From: Phycisphaerae bacterium
GTDB lineage: Bacteria; Planctomycetota; Phycisphaerae; Sedimentisphaerales; Sedimentisphaeraceae
Direction of reading: 5' to 3'
Length of the DNA stretch: 64,000 nt
Assembly (NCBI GenBank): GCA_027078365.1
Contig: JALWYQ010000039.1
Span: forward strand, 1 to 64,000
The position numbers were made by a program, and so were the translations under genes. Under the pieces are notes generated by a model that was not told the DNA's origin, ran no database searches, and was given only the letters and a program-made list of their open reading frames with translations. Positions 1 to 10,302 of this stretch are shown here, piece by piece (the first letter of the stretch is position 1; every line of letters starts with the position of its first letter).

Positions 1-1899
1 GAGCAATTGAAAAGTTCTCTCGTTGGCTCTAAAGTCTGGGATTGAAAGGGATGTGTCTGCGCTGATTACCCCAACCAATGTAACATTTGGAAAGTGAAGG
101 CCCTTAGCTAACATCTGCGTGCCGGCGAGGATATCAATTTTGCCTTCTGCGAAATCTCCCAAGATTCTGTAATAATCCTTTGCCTGCATAGAATCACTGT
201 CAATTCTTGCCATGCTGTAATTTGGAAATTTCTTTTGAATTTGTTCTTCTAATCTCTGCGCACCGAGACCAACCATTATCATTTTAGTATCGCAGAGCGG
301 GCAATTATTTGATACGAGCGTTTGTGAATTGCAATAATGGCACAGGGCATGGCCAGATAGGTTAAACTTCTTTGCCATTGGCGAGTTTGCAACATTGCTA
401 GATTTAAAAGACCGGTGGAATGTAAGCTTCACATCGCAGTTTCTACATTGCAAGATATGCTTACATTTTGGGCACATTACAAAATTGCTGTATCCACGCC
501 TGTTAAGAAGAAGGATAACCTGCTCTCTTTTTTCAACACTCTCTCTTATATACCCAGCAAGTTTGTCGCTTATCAAACTATCAAACAAGCCTCCCTTTTG
601 ATAGTTCAAATCAACACACTCCATCTTCGGCATCGGAAGATCCATCACTCTATTGGGTAGAGATAGGAGTTTGAAATGTTTTTTAGTCTTACAGTTTAAG
701 AGTGTCTCTAGAGATGGCGTCGCAGAACCAAGCATACAGTGCGCGTTCTCAAGATGCGCCCTCTTTATAGCAACGTCTCTGCCATGGTATCTTGGATTTG
801 AGTCCTGCTTGTAGCTAGGTTCGTGCTCTTCATCGATTACTATTAAACCAAGATTTTTCACGGGAGCAAATATTGCCGAGCGAGCGCCAATTATAACATC
901 CGCCTGAGAGGATGCTATTTTTTGCCACTGAACGTTGCGCTGCGCGGCAGTCAAACCACTATGCATAACGGCGATATGAGCAAATCTAGAGCTAAACCTT
1001 TGGATTGTCTGGGTGGTAAGCGCAATCTCAGGAAGCAACACAATCGCACTCTTACCGAGTTCTATCGCCTTTTCAATCGCACGGATATAAACCTCTGTTT
1101 TGCCGCTATCAGTAACGCCGTGTAGAAGGCTAACTCCGAAGCGACCTTTAGCAAGTTCATCAGAAACATATTCGATAGCATTAATCTGATCAGAGTTTAG
1201 AACAATTTCTTTAGTTTTTAGGGACAACCCCTCTGGAATAACTGGCATACTCTTAAAGGTAGTTTTGGTTTCGTAAAGAACGAATCCCTTTTGAACAAGC
1301 TTTTTAATCACAGAGTTGCTTGTGGATGCCTGCTGGGCGACTATAGAAATCTCAATAGAACTCTCTTTGCTAAATGCTCCTGCATCGGCGAGATTTTGAA
1401 CTATCAGCCTTTGCTTTGAACCTTTGCGCAGCAGAGCTAGATTCTCTTCTAGATCCTCTGGATTAAATGAGAGGTACGCAAGTTTTTCTACCTTTAGCCC
1501 CTTGCCCTTTTTAACTGCTGCAGGGACCATCGCAGAGATAACCTGCCCAAGCGGCGATACGTAATAATCGCTTATCCATTTAGCCAAAGCAAGCTGTTTT
1601 TCATCAAGCAGAGCTTTATCATCTACGACTTCAATGACATATTTATATCTGATTTTCTTTGTCTTTTCGGCTTGCGTCTTCTCTGGATCGCAGGCTACGC
1701 AGAAGCCTAGCGTCTTCTTGTTGCTACGCCCAAACGGAACTAAGACTCTTTGCCCAAGCCCAATAGGCCAAATCTTATCTGGAACGGCATAATCAAAACA
1801 GCTATCAACTCCAGCGTCAAAGGCAACCCTAATAATATGAGAGCTAGAAGAGTTGGTCGGAGATTCTTCTTCAAAGAGGTTTTTTTGCCCTATACTCAT
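1..1899 (-). CDS. priA: Primosomal protein N' (PriA helicase), C-terminus cut by window edge
   Basis: PriA is the 3'-5' DNA helicase that reloads the replisome at stalled forks. The visible 633 residues begin MSIGQKNLFEEE; about 100 residues are missing at the left edge if the family length (about 730) holds. A Walker A motif GVTDSGKTEVY (Asp where most PriA have Gly) and a DEEH Walker B box are present. The helicase zinc-binding module shows paired cysteines (CPKCKH, CRNCD, CHYC, CPLC). The visible end reads PDFRANERTFQLL, a typical late PriA motif. The start ATG overlaps the gltS stop (ATGA), so the two genes are translationally coupled in one leftward operon with mtnP. Family identity is clear. 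Confidence 0.95.
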   Translation of the reverse strand, partial: MSIGQKNLFEEESPTNSSSSHIIRVAFDAGVDSCFDYAVPDKIWPIGLGQRVLVPFGRSNKKTLGFCVACDPEKTQAEKTKKIRYKYVIEVVDDKALLDEKQLALAKWISDYYVSPLGQVISAMVPAAVKKGKGLKVEKLAYLSFNPEDLEENLALLRKGSKQRLIVQNLADAGAFSKESSIEISIVAQQASTSNSVIKKLVQKGFVLYETKTTFKSMPVIPEGLSLKTKEIVLNSDQINAIEYVSDELAKGRFGVSLLHGVTDSGKTEVYIRAIEKAIELGKSAIVLLPEIALTTQTIQRFSSRFAHIAVMHSGLTAAQRNVQWQKIASSQADVIIGARSAIFAPVKNLGLIVIDEEHEPSYKQDSNPRYHGRDVAIKRAHLENAHCMLGSATPSLETLLNCKTKKHFKLLSLPNRVMDLPMPKMECVDLNYQKGGLFDSLISDKLAGYIRESVEKREQVILLLNRRGYSNFVMCPKCKHILQCRNCDVKLTFHRSFKSSNVANSPMAKKFNLSGHALCHYCNSQTLVSNNCPLCDTKMIMVGLGAQRLEEQIQKKFPNYSMARIDSDSMQAKDYYRILGDFAEGKIDILAGTQMLAKGLHFPNVTLVGVISADTSLSIPDFRANERTFQLL

Positions 1900-3308
1900 T
1901 TTTTACCGTAGCTCATCTTCAAAGCGAATAAGACTATAAACCACACAACCATCACCGTAACCACAATGCTAAGCACAAATAAAGGTCCCTTTATAGCCAG
2001 AAACGGAATTGCCAGACCCGTCCATAACCCACCGCCCATTATAGGCTCGTGAATCATCTGTTTGTAAGCAAAGGCATCTGCCGCTGGAGTTTCATAGTCG
2101 GGATCTACTGCGCGAAGTAGTAGTAGTCCTGTTGCAGTAACTCCCATACTCTGACCCATCTCTGCAATGCTTCTCTCAAACCAAGCGTCCGGCAGCAATC
2201 TCCTTGCGATAAAGACCACACAAAATACATTCCACAATATCCCCACAAAGACAACGAGCAGTAGAGGCACAAGGTATGTTGCGACAACGTCTAGCTTGAT
2301 AGTAGCTATTGCTGCAACAACTAGGAAGTCCAACGCTGAATTCTGAATGCGTCTGGTTATTCCAACATCAATTATTGAATATTTATCATACTTCGTTTCA
2401 AAGACTTGAATAATCAAACCGCCAAGCATACACAGAGGAAAGAGCGGGAATCCTTGAAATAGCTCAAGCTTTGCTAGCGGCGGGATAACAGATTCTATTC
2501 CAAGAAGCGACTGTTTCATAAGAAAACCAAGTAAACAGGCAACGCCGATTATAGCGATATGTAGAGACATCGCCCCTACTGCATCGCTGCGTACCGTCAA
2601 CATTCCAGCTGGAGGTCTTGAGCCTGGAGGAAAGACCCCAATCGAATCATCCTCGGCAATCTCTCTCTTATCCATAGAGTCAAGTTCGATAGTTTTTTGG
2701 ACAACATGTCCTTTGCGTTTTGCCCAGTTGACCAAAATCATACCAACAATAATGGCTCCAAGGATTCCAAACGTTGCACTTGCAAGCGCAAAATCTACTC
2801 CGATTGACCAGTCATATTTTTCAAATACAGGCCCAAGCCCTGCAGCCGTTCCATGACCACCTTCAAAGCCTACTGGCAAGATGCCTGCAAACATTCCAGG
2901 AAGCTCCGGCCAGAGCCAAGTTACTAACCCTAAAAAGAATATACAGCCAACAAGATATTGCCCCCAAGCCACAATCTGCCCATAAGCTACCTGAGGACCA
3001 CTTCTACGCCAAACCTCCTTTAGACCTGGAATCTCAACACCCAAGAATAGGCACGCAAAAACTATATTTATTAACAATCCTGGAAGTTTTTCCCAAGGCG
3101 CACTTAATAGGCCTAGCTGATTGGATACATTTACAACCCAACCACCTTCACTGCCAGAAGCAGCATAATTAAACCCCTGAATAATAATCAAGCCAAGCAA
3201 ACCACCAATAACGCAACTTGGTAGATATAGCGTGCGCAATAATTTTATTTTTAGCCTCAGCAAAAAACCTACAGCTAGCAATATCGATAAACCTATGAAT
3301 GATAACAT
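1896..3308 (-). CDS. gltS: GltS-type sodium/glutamate symporter
   Basis: This is an integral membrane carrier of the sodium:glutamate symporter family, importing an acidic amino acid with Na+. It has 470 residues, longer than the roughly 400 of E. coli GltS. Around ten hydrophobic segments are visible, including the N-terminal pair MLSFIGLSILLAVGFLLRL and the family-like loop GFEGGHGTAAGLGPVF. A glycine-rich MGVTATGLLLLRAVDPDYETP segment follows in the second half, as in the family. The start has a good Shine-Dalgarno (AAGGAG, 5 nt before ATG) that overlaps the mtnP stop region. The 3' end overlaps priA by 4 bp. The substrate is inferred from the family; another carboxylate is possible. Confidence 0.88.
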   Translation of the reverse strand: MLSFIGLSILLAVGFLLRLKIKLLRTLYLPSCVIGGLLGLIIIQGFNYAASGSEGGWVVNVSNQLGLLSAPWEKLPGLLINIVFACLFLGVEIPGLKEVWRRSGPQVAYGQIVAWGQYLVGCIFFLGLVTWLWPELPGMFAGILPVGFEGGHGTAAGLGPVFEKYDWSIGVDFALASATFGILGAIIVGMILVNWAKRKGHVVQKTIELDSMDKREIAEDDSIGVFPPGSRPPAGMLTVRSDAVGAMSLHIAIIGVACLLGFLMKQSLLGIESVIPPLAKLELFQGFPLFPLCMLGGLIIQVFETKYDKYSIIDVGITRRIQNSALDFLVVAAIATIKLDVVATYLVPLLLVVFVGILWNVFCVVFIARRLLPDAWFERSIAEMGQSMGVTATGLLLLRAVDPDYETPAADAFAYKQMIHEPIMGGGLWTGLAIPFLAIKGPLFVLSIVVTVMVVWFIVLFALKMSYGKK

Positions 3309-3317
3309 ACCAACTCC

Positions 3318-4205
3318 TTATCGCTTAGAACCGCCCTTGAGAACTTCTAATATTTCCACAGCTTCTGGAGAAATCTCTTTAGGATCGCTCCAAATGGCCT
3401 GTTCAAGGCTTTTGTTGCACTTGCATTTTCTCTCTATAATTTGATCGTCTAGCTTTGAGACTTCTTTGATTAGCTTTATAAAATTAGCGCTGCAACTATT
3501 TAGATTGCCAATTATTTCGCCAATAAGATCTTGGCTATCTTCGTCGTTAGATACCTCACGCCAACAATCGTAATCACTAGGCATTGCAACAAGTGCAAAG
3601 CACATCTGCGCCTCACGGGCGAGTCTCGCCTCTGGCATTGCTGTCATACCAATCAGATCGCCGCCTAATTTTCTGTGCATAAGAGATTCTGCCCTTGTGC
3701 TAAATTGAGGCCCTTCCATACAAACATAGGTCGCTTTTGTATGGGTCTTTACTTCTAGTTTTTCGCTTGCAACCAATAGTAGCTCGCGCAGCCTAGCACA
3801 ATATGGCTGCGCTAACTCGCAGTGAACTGCCGCTTTAGCTGTAAAGAAAGAATTCTCGCGTTTGAATGTTTTATCTATAATTTGGTCAACTAGCACTAAA
3901 TCTCTAGGGCAAATCTCTTCACGCAAAGAGCCAACTGCGCCGCTAGCGATGCAGCTTTTAACTCCAAGCGATTTCAACGCAAAGAAATTCGCCCTGTAAG
4001 GAATACTGCTAGGGTCAAAGCGATGCCCTCTGCCGTGTCTGTTTAGAAAGACTATTTTGCGGTCGTTTATCTTACCAATCAAAAATTCACCGCTTGGCTT
4101 TCCAAACGGAGTAACAACTTCCTCTTTTTTGACATCTTCGATATGTTCGGCTAGAGCAGTTTCAAGCCCGCTGCCTCCAATAATTCCAAGTGTTTCTTTA
4201 GCCAT
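3318..4205 (-). CDS. mtnP: 5'-methylthioadenosine/purine nucleoside phosphorylase family protein
   Basis: This enzyme of the PNP/MTAP family cleaves a purine nucleoside, probably methylthioadenosine, with phosphate in methionine or purine salvage. Seen: GIIGGSGLE phosphate-binding loop at the N-terminus, FLNRHGRGHRFDPSSIPYRAN, ASGAVGSLREEICPRDLVLVDQ, CMEGPQFSTRAES and GMTAMPEARLAREA, all typical of MTAP family 2. An ORF extends upstream to 4244, but ATG 4205 (MAKETLG) is preceded by CAGGAGCTAGT, a clear ribosome site 5-6 nt away, so the shorter 295-residue form is preferred. It is the first gene of a leftward operon with gltS (9-nt gap) and priA. MTA versus inosine specificity cannot be settled from motifs alone. 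Confidence 0.88.
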   Translation of the reverse strand: MAKETLGIIGGSGLETALAEHIEDVKKEEVVTPFGKPSGEFLIGKINDRKIVFLNRHGRGHRFDPSSIPYRANFFALKSLGVKSCIASGAVGSLREEICPRDLVLVDQIIDKTFKRENSFFTAKAAVHCELAQPYCARLRELLLVASEKLEVKTHTKATYVCMEGPQFSTRAESLMHRKLGGDLIGMTAMPEARLAREAQMCFALVAMPSDYDCWREVSNDEDSQDLIGEIIGNLNSCSANFIKLIKEVSKLDDQIIERKCKCNKSLEQAIWSDPKEISPEAVEILEVLKGGSKR

Positions 4206-4401
4206 ACTAGCTCCTGAAAAAACAAGCTTTATCTCTTGCCCCACATTCTAACCTCACTAAACAAAAACCGCAACCTCAATCATATCTAGCCGAGACGCAA
4301 TAAATTCAAACTCTTTTGAACATGGTTTTAGTATTGCTTAGAAGTACAATAACAAAAGTCAATCTTAAGACCGAATTCAACCTACCAATTACAATAATCA
4401 T

Positions 4402-4429
4402 TTGATAAATCTGCTGATTGTGATAGAAT
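4402..4429 (+). promoter_or_regulatory. Promoter for the 4484 secreted-protein gene
   Basis: A -35 TTGATA (4402-4407) and extended -10 TGA-TAGAAT (4424-4429) are separated by 16 nt, in the 230-bp space between the divergent mtnP operon and the 4484 gene. The gene also has a strong ribosome site, GAGGAGG, about 7 nt before its ATG. Confidence 0.6.
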
Positions 4430-4483
4430 AATCGAGAGGAAAACTCCAAATCAGTATGTTCTCAAATACGAGGAGGCTTTATC

Positions 4484-5923
4484 ATGAACCTTTTAGCCAA
4501 AGCTAAAATTAATTGCGCCGCATTATTTCTAGTCATTTTCGCTAGTTTCTCATTCTCTGCCGAGCCAGCTGTTGAGTGGACTAAAACCTTTATTGACCAC
4601 GGAAACGATTGGAGCATTGGCGCAACACAAACAAACGACGGAGGGTACGCTATCGTTGGAGAAGTCTATGGCACAAGTGGTTGCAATGTATATCTTATAA
4701 AGACTGACAGTTCTGGAAATACACAATGGACAAAAACATTTAGTGAAAATGACTATAATTACGGCTATAGCGTTAAACAAACTAGCGATGGAGGATACAT
4801 CATTGTTGGAGAAGCCTACCCCGATGATTCAGACGACAGCGATGTTTATTTGATAAAGACTGATGGCTTGGGCAATGCGCAGTGGACAAAGGTTTTTAGT
4901 CAAGACAACGGAGCTTCTGGCTATTGCGTCAACCAAACAATTGATGGAGGATATATCATCACCGGAGAGGTTTACAACGATTCTGAAGATAGCTGCCTAT
5001 ATCTGGTAAGAACTAACAGTACTGGAAATATTCTATGGACAAAAACATTTAGCCAAGGCTATGGTTCTTGTGGCTATCACGTTGAACAAACAAGTGATGG
5101 AGGATACATTGTTACCGGAGAAGTTTACAGCGATGAAGACTGCAATATTTATTTGGTAAAGACCAACAGCTCTGGAGATGCGCAATGGACAAAGACATTT
5201 GGCATAGGCGATTACAGTTGGGGGGGCTGCGTTAAACAAGCAAGTGATGGAGGATACATCATGGCCGCAACCGATGTAACTTATGAAACCTTTGGAAATA
5301 GCGCCTGCCTGATAAAGACTGATAGCTTGGGCAATGCGCAGTGGACAAAAACATTCGGCGAGAATGGTCTCTACTCTGGGGAATGTGTTGAGCAAATAGA
5401 TGATGAAGGATACATTCTTACCGGAGAATCCGCTGATGGTATTTATTTGCTAAAAACTGATAGATTCGGAAATACTCAGTGGGCAGAAGTATTCAACGAT
5501 GCTAGCGACGCCTGTGGCTACTGTGTTGAACAAACAAGCGATCAAGGATATATGGTTGCAGGATCAACTTCAGGGATAAGCGATAGCGATATCTATCTAA
5601 TAAAATTGGCCGCTACCCAAGCAGACATAGACACAGACGGTGATGGCGTATTGGATGATATCGATAACTGCATACTAACGCCAAACCCAGACCAAAGTGA
5701 TATGGACGCTGATGGCACTGGCGATGCATGTGATTGCCTTGCAGATTTAAGCAATGATGATTTAATAAATATTAACGATTTAGCACTGCTAGCTTCGCGT
5801 TGGCTAGAGACAGATTGCATAGCTCCAGACTACTGCGGTGCAAGAGATTTTAACAAGAGCGGAACAATAGATTCTGATGATTTGATTCTCATAGCAGACA
5901 ACTGGCTCGAGGCTGTAGAATAA
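4484..5923 (+). CDS. Secreted repeat protein with TSP3-like calcium motif and C-terminal dockerin
   Basis: A 479-residue exported protein. Residues 1-26 are a signal peptide ending FASFSFSA. Residues 30-385 hold about seven repeats of roughly 50 residues with the core QTSDGGYIIVGE and YLIKTDSSGNTQWTKTF, probably blades of a beta-propeller. Residues about 388-418 form a thrombospondin type 3-like calcium segment (DTDGDGVLDDIDNC). Residues 420-477 form a dockerin-type pair of calcium loops (LSNDDLININDLALLASRWL and FNKSGTIDSDDLILIADNWL). Next to another dockerin-bearing protein at 5980. The role is unknown; the domain set suggests a cell-surface or extracellular binding protein. No catalytic motif was seen. 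Confidence 0.85.
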   Translation: MNLLAKAKINCAALFLVIFASFSFSAEPAVEWTKTFIDHGNDWSIGATQTNDGGYAIVGEVYGTSGCNVYLIKTDSSGNTQWTKTFSENDYNYGYSVKQTSDGGYIIVGEAYPDDSDDSDVYLIKTDGLGNAQWTKVFSQDNGASGYCVNQTIDGGYIITGEVYNDSEDSCLYLVRTNSTGNILWTKTFSQGYGSCGYHVEQTSDGGYIVTGEVYSDEDCNIYLVKTNSSGDAQWTKTFGIGDYSWGGCVKQASDGGYIMAATDVTYETFGNSACLIKTDSLGNAQWTKTFGENGLYSGECVEQIDDEGYILTGESADGIYLLKTDRFGNTQWAEVFNDASDACGYCVEQTSDQGYMVAGSTSGISDSDIYLIKLAATQADIDTDGDGVLDDIDNCILTPNPDQSDMDADGTGDACDCLADLSNDDLININDLALLASRWLETDCIAPDYCGARDFNKSGTIDSDDLILIADNWLEAVE

Positions 5924-5979
5924 TTCTAAAACAACTTCGAATTAAGATTCTATCGGATTAACCATTTTAAAGGAAGAAG

Positions 5980-8900
5980 ATGAAAACATTAAATTACCGC
6001 AATAGTATCGTATGGATTATCGTCTTATTTATCACACTAACACTTACCAGCGCAAATGCTTATACCACTTTGTCTGGCTGTAGAACCGATTTGTTTAATC
6101 TTGCAGCATTAGCGGATACATGGGGCTTATCCGATGGCGATGTTGGCTATAATGACGAATACGACTTAGAAGACGATGGCATCATTGACATAGCAGATTT
6201 ATCCATATTTGCAAGCTATTGGCTTAATACAGACGGTTCTGACGCTTTCATAACGATTTGGGACACGAGTCTCGCGGCTAACGCTACGGTTACTCTAGCA
6301 CTAGCTGGTACGGTCGACGCTACTATCGACTGGGGTGATGGAACTAGTGAGATAGTAACGACACCTGGGCCACATATACACGATTACGGTGAGGATGGAA
6401 TATACACTGTCTCGGTTACTGGCTGCGTCACAGCGTACAACAGTCATGATAATAACGGTGGATGGAGCAATTCTAGCGAGCGATTGAAGCTTGTAAGCGT
6501 CGATAACTGGGGAAAATTGGGCTTTACCAGCATGAAATATGCATTCCATGGCTGCTCAAACCTCATTTCAGTACCATCTTCCTCACACGGTCTTGAAGAC
6601 GTTACCGATATGAGCTATATGTTCTACTACGCGAGCAAGTTTAACTGCAACATCAGCGGGTGGGACACTTCCAACGTTGCCAACATGGGCGGAATGTTCG
6701 ACCATGCGTACAGATTTAACGCCGACATCGGTGGATGGGACACCTCCAGCGTTACCGATATGGGCTATATGTTCTACAATGCGTCCGCGTTTAACGCCGA
6801 CATCAGCGGATGGGCCACAGCCAATGTAACCAACATGTGCGGAATGTTCCAAGAGGCGCACAAATTTAACGCCGATATCAGCGGTTGGGACACAGCCAAT
6901 GTAACCAACATGAAATCTATGTTCGACCATGCGTCCGCGTTTAATGCCGACATTAGCGGTTGGGACACTTCCAACGTTACAGACATGAGTTCAATGTTTG
7001 CCTATGCTTCTGCATTCAACGCCGATATCAGTGGTTGGGACACATCTAATGTTACCAATATGAGTGAGATGTTCTATGGTGCGTATTTATTTAATGTCGA
7101 CATCAGCGGTTGGGACACTTCCAACGTTACGAATATGGATTGGATGTTCGCCTATACACGCTCGTTTAATCAGGACTTAGACGGATGGGATACTTCTAGC
7201 ATTACAAATATGAGCGGGGTGTTTGCCTATACATATACTTTTAATGGTGACATCAGCAACTGGGACACTTCCAATGTCGTAAACATGAGCGAGATGTTCC
7301 ACGGTGCATCTGCATTTGGAAAGATTGGCACATTAAACGCCGGTATCGACGGATGGGATACTTCTAGCGTTACAAATATGAGTTTAATGTTTGCAGATAT
7401 GGACTTCTTCGATATTGATATTAGCAGTTGGAACACCTCAAGCGTTAGAAATATGAATTCAATGTTCTACAACAACCACTCATTTAATACCAATATTGGC
7501 GGTTGGGACACTTCCAACGTCACAGATATGGGCGGCATGTTTGCCTTTGACTCATCGTTTAATCAGGACATCAGCGGGTGGGACACATCTAATGTTACCA
7601 ATATGAGTGAGATGTTCTTAGCTGCGGATGGCTTTAACGCCGATATTGGTGGATGGAACACTTCAAACGTTACCGATATGACTAGAATGTTCGAAGATGC
7701 ACACACGTTCAACGCAGATATTAGCGAATGGGATACATCCAACGTTACCAGTATGTGGAGGATGTTCTCCCTCGCACTCGCGTTTAATCAGGATATCGGT
7801 GAGTGGGATACATCAAACGTTGAGTATATGGACGCGATGTTTGAAAATGCATCTGCATTTAATCAAGATCTTTCCGAATGGTGCGTAAAGCGGTTTTCTT
7901 CTAAGCCGGACTCTTTCGATGACGGCGCAACGAGCTGGACATTGCCTAATTCACGACCTATCTGGGGAACTTGCCCTGCCGCTTTCGTAACGACCTGGGA
8001 CACGAGTCTTGAAGACGCTACGACTGTTACTCTGGCACTAGCTGGCACAGTGGATGCTACTATCTTCTGGGGTGATGGAACTAGTGAGACTGTAACGACA
8101 CCTGGGCCACATGTACACGATTATGGTGAGGATGGAATATACACCGTTTCAGTTAGTGGTAGCGCTACGGCGTATAATAGTGAATATAACAACGGTGGAT
8201 GGAGCAATTCTGGTGAGCGATTGAAGCTTGTAAGCGTCGATAACTGGGGAAAATTGGGCTTTACCAGCATGGCAAGTGCATTCTATAAGTGTTCAAATCT
8301 CGTTTCAGTACCGCTCTCTTCGGACGGTCTTGAGAACGTTACCGACATGAGTGGGATGTTCGCCTATGCAAGCAAATTTAACGCCGACATCAGCGAATGG
8401 GATACTGCTAATGTAACGAACATGCGCTCAATGTTCAGCTTTGCGTCCGCGTTTAATGCCAACATCAGCGGATGGGACACTGCCAATGTAACCAACATGA
8501 AATCTATGTTCCATTATGCAGAAACATTTAACCAAGATATCGGCGAATGGGACACTTCTAACGTTACCGATATGAGCTATATGTTTGACCATGCGTCCGC
8601 GTTTGATGGCGACATTGGTGACTGGGACACTTCTAACGCCACCAGTATGAGCTGCATGTTCCAAGATGCATCCGCGTTTAACGCCGATATCAGTAGCTGG
8701 GATACCTCCAGCGTTGCCAATATGAGCTGTATGTTCTGCGAGGCATCTGCGTTTAATCAGAATATCAGTGGATGGGATACTTCAAGCGTCGTCAATATGT
8801 ACGGAATGTTTTACAATATGTCTGGCTTTAACGCAGACATCAGTGGATGGGACACTTCCAACGTTACCAATATGAGTAGAATGTTTTACTATGCATACAC

Positions 8901-9243
8901 ATTTAATGCCGATATCAGCGGTTGGGACACTTCTAACGTTACCAATATGAGCGAGATGTTCAGAGGTGCGTCAGCGTTTAATGCTGATATCAGCGGTTGG
9001 GACACTTCCAACGCTGTCGATATGAGCGGGATGTTCTACTATGCATCTGCGTTTAACGCAGACATCGGTGGTTGGAACACCTCCAATGTTACCAATATGA
9101 ACGAAATGTTCCGCAATGCGTCAACGTTTAATCAGGATCTCTCCGGATGGTGCGTCACAAATATTTCTTCTGAGCCAGACAATTTTGATAAAAGTGCTAC
9201 CAGCTGGACATTGCCAAAACCTATATGGGGAAGCTGCCCATAA
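5980..9243 (+). CDS. Giant secreted BspA-type (DUF285) 25-residue repeat protein, internally duplicated
   Basis: A 1087-residue exported protein, 56 bp downstream of the 4484 gene, with ribosome site AAAGGAAG. A signal peptide (ending NAYT) is followed by a dockerin-like segment at residues about 35-85 ([14 protein letters not shown]). Two tandem modules follow, each a PKD-like domain ([28 protein letters not shown]) and a run of about 25-residue repeats with core [20 protein letters not shown]. The first run has about 17 units, the second about 11. Each run ends with a near-identical WCV...SWTLP cap. The repeats match the BspA/DUF285 surface protein type found in Listeria, Mycoplasma and Bacteroidetes. 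Function is probably adhesion (inferred). A CGCAAGAA/TTTTTGCG hairpin (9261-9285) follows the stop, without a T-run. Confidence 0.88.
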   Translation: MKTLNYRNSIVWIIVLFITLTLTSANAYTTLSGCRTDLFNLAALADTWGLSDGDVGYNDEYDLEDDGIIDIADLSIFASYWLNTDGSDAFITIWDTSLAANATVTLALAGTVDATIDWGDGTSEIVTTPGPHIHDYGEDGIYTVSVTGCVTAYNSHDNNGGWSNSSERLKLVSVDNWGKLGFTSMKYAFHGCSNLISVPSSSHGLEDVTDMSYMFYYASKFNCNISGWDTSNVANMGGMFDHAYRFNADIGGWDTSSVTDMGYMFYNASAFNADISGWATANVTNMCGMFQEAHKFNADISGWDTANVTNMKSMFDHASAFNADISGWDTSNVTDMSSMFAYASAFNADISGWDTSNVTNMSEMFYGAYLFNVDISGWDTSNVTNMDWMFAYTRSFNQDLDGWDTSSITNMSGVFAYTYTFNGDISNWDTSNVVNMSEMFHGASAFGKIGTLNAGIDGWDTSSVTNMSLMFADMDFFDIDISSWNTSSVRNMNSMFYNNHSFNTNIGGWDTSNVTDMGGMFAFDSSFNQDISGWDTSNVTNMSEMFLAADGFNADIGGWNTSNVTDMTRMFEDAHTFNADISEWDTSNVTSMWRMFSLALAFNQDIGEWDTSNVEYMDAMFENASAFNQDLSEWCVKRFSSKPDSFDDGATSWTLPNSRPIWGTCPAAFVTTWDTSLEDATTVTLALAGTVDATIFWGDGTSETVTTPGPHVHDYGEDGIYTVSVSGSATAYNSEYNNGGWSNSGERLKLVSVDNWGKLGFTSMASAFYKCSNLVSVPLSSDGLENVTDMSGMFAYASKFNADISEWDTANVTNMRSMFSFASAFNANISGWDTANVTNMKSMFHYAETFNQDIGEWDTSNVTDMSYMFDHASAFDGDIGDWDTSNATSMSCMFQDASAFNADISSWDTSSVANMSCMFCEASAFNQNISGWDTSSVVNMYGMFYNMSGFNADISGWDTSNVTNMSRMFYYAYTFNADISGWDTSNVTNMSEMFRGASAFNADISGWDTSNAVDMSGMFYYASAFNADIGGWNTSNVTNMNEMFRNASTFNQDLSGWCVTNISSEPDNFDKSATSWTLPKPIWGSCP
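6592..7880 (+). repeat. 75-bp coding repeats, block 1
   Basis: About 17 tandem units of roughly 75 bp encode the [12 protein letters not shown] repeat. Many units share long identical stretches at DNA level (for example around GGTTGGGACACTTCCAACGT), so the block could expand or contract by recombination. A few units are longer, such as the one near 7320. Confidence 0.85.
8332..9143 (+). repeat. 75-bp coding repeats, block 2
   Basis: About 11 further units of the same 75-bp repeat. The block follows a second copy of the PKD-like domain (7985-8330) that closely matches 6244-6590 at nucleotide level. The whole PKD-plus-repeat module has therefore duplicated within the gene. Confidence 0.85.
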
Positions 9244-9304
9244 AATAAAGGCGTTTGTGTCGCAAGAAGGCAGTATCTTTTTGCGAGAGTAACCCAAGCA
9301 ATAG

Positions 9305-9333
9305 TGGATTGAGCTACAAAAATAGCGTACAAT
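9305..9333 (+). promoter_or_regulatory. Putative queG promoter implying a leaderless transcript
   Basis: A -10 TACAAT (9328-9333) lies 6 nt before the queG ATG, so transcription would start at or next to the start codon. The -35 is weak (TGGATT, 17-nt spacer). No Shine-Dalgarno is present before the ATG, which agrees with a leaderless mRNA. Confidence 0.4.
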
Positions 9334-9339
9334 TTGTGA

Positions 9340-10296
9340 ATGACGCTAAAGGATAAAATTAAACAAAAGGCACTTGAGCTAGGCTTTGATGCTGTTGGAA
9401 TAACAACAGCAGAACCGCTTGCGCCGCAGAGTGTTATGAGGTATGAAGAGTGGCTGCGCTGCGGGAATGCCGGAGAAATGAGCTATTTGAGCCGCAATTT
9501 CGATAAGAGAATTAATCCTGCGCAGTTGCTCCCCAACGCCAAATCTATGATATGCCTTGCGTATAGCTACAAAACAACGAGAAGAGAGCAGCGTAATAAG
9601 GGCGAACTTAAAGGACGCATCGCAAGCTACGCTCTATTTCCAGATTATCACAAACACTTAAAGTCAAAACTCTTTGAGCTAGCTTCGTTTATTAGCGACA
9701 CAACCCAAGAGGATGTTAAGTTTAAAGCCTGTGTTGATTCAGTTCCGCTAGCGGAAAAATGTTTTGCTCAAAGGGCTGGGCTTGGTTACATAGGAAAAAA
9801 TACTCTACTTATAAATGATAAGCTTGGCTCAGAGTTTTTTCTAGCGGAATTAATAACCACACTTGAAATCGAACCAGACTCCCCCGCCGGTGGGAGCTGC
9901 GGAGATTGTAATATCTGTGTTGAAAACTGCCCTACCAATGCACTCAGCGCAGATGGAGTTTTGGATGCTAGAAAATGCATCAACTACCTCACGATTGAAT
10001 ACAAGGGAGATATAGATGATGCCGTTGTTAAAGGCATTGGAGATAACATCTATGGATGCGATAAATGTATCCAAGTCTGTCCAAAAACAAAATCTTCAAA
10101 CTATACAAACAAGCAAGATTTTAAAGCAGACCACTCAAGAGAGTTCTTAGATATAAATGCAGTTCTTGATTGGGGCAAACAAGAATATGCGGCTAAAATA
10201 AAAGGCTCAGCCATGGAGAGGCTAAGCCTAGATAATTTTAAACGCAATGCAAAAATCTGCTTCTCTAATATTTTAAACGAAGACGCTGAAAAATAA
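9340..10296 (+). CDS. queG: Epoxyqueuosine reductase, short form
   Basis: QueG carries out the last step of queuosine synthesis in tRNA, reducing epoxyqueuosine with a cobalamin and two 4Fe-4S clusters in the cytoplasm. Visible: the N-terminal GFDAVGITTAEPL, the active-site segment CVDSVPLAEKCFAQRAGLGYIGKNTLL, and ferredoxin-type cluster motifs CGDCNICVENCPTNAL and CDKCIQVCPKTK. At 318 residues it ends soon after the second cluster, so it lacks the C-terminal HEAT-like domain of the E. coli (379) and Bacillus enzymes. No other queuosine gene is nearby. The start has no ribosome site and probably lies at the transcript 5' end. Confidence 0.93.
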   Translation: MTLKDKIKQKALELGFDAVGITTAEPLAPQSVMRYEEWLRCGNAGEMSYLSRNFDKRINPAQLLPNAKSMICLAYSYKTTRREQRNKGELKGRIASYALFPDYHKHLKSKLFELASFISDTTQEDVKFKACVDSVPLAEKCFAQRAGLGYIGKNTLLINDKLGSEFFLAELITTLEIEPDSPAGGSCGDCNICVENCPTNALSADGVLDARKCINYLTIEYKGDIDDAVVKGIGDNIYGCDKCIQVCPKTKSSNYTNKQDFKADHSREFLDINAVLDWGKQEYAAKIKGSAMERLSLDNFKRNAKICFSNILNEDAEK

Positions 10297-10302
10297 AGCA
10301 CC

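Noticed and set aside
6592-9143. Regularly spaced repeats resembling a CRISPR array
   Set aside because: The 75-bp units encode an uninterrupted repeat protein with a signal peptide, and there are no unique spacers between identical short repeats.
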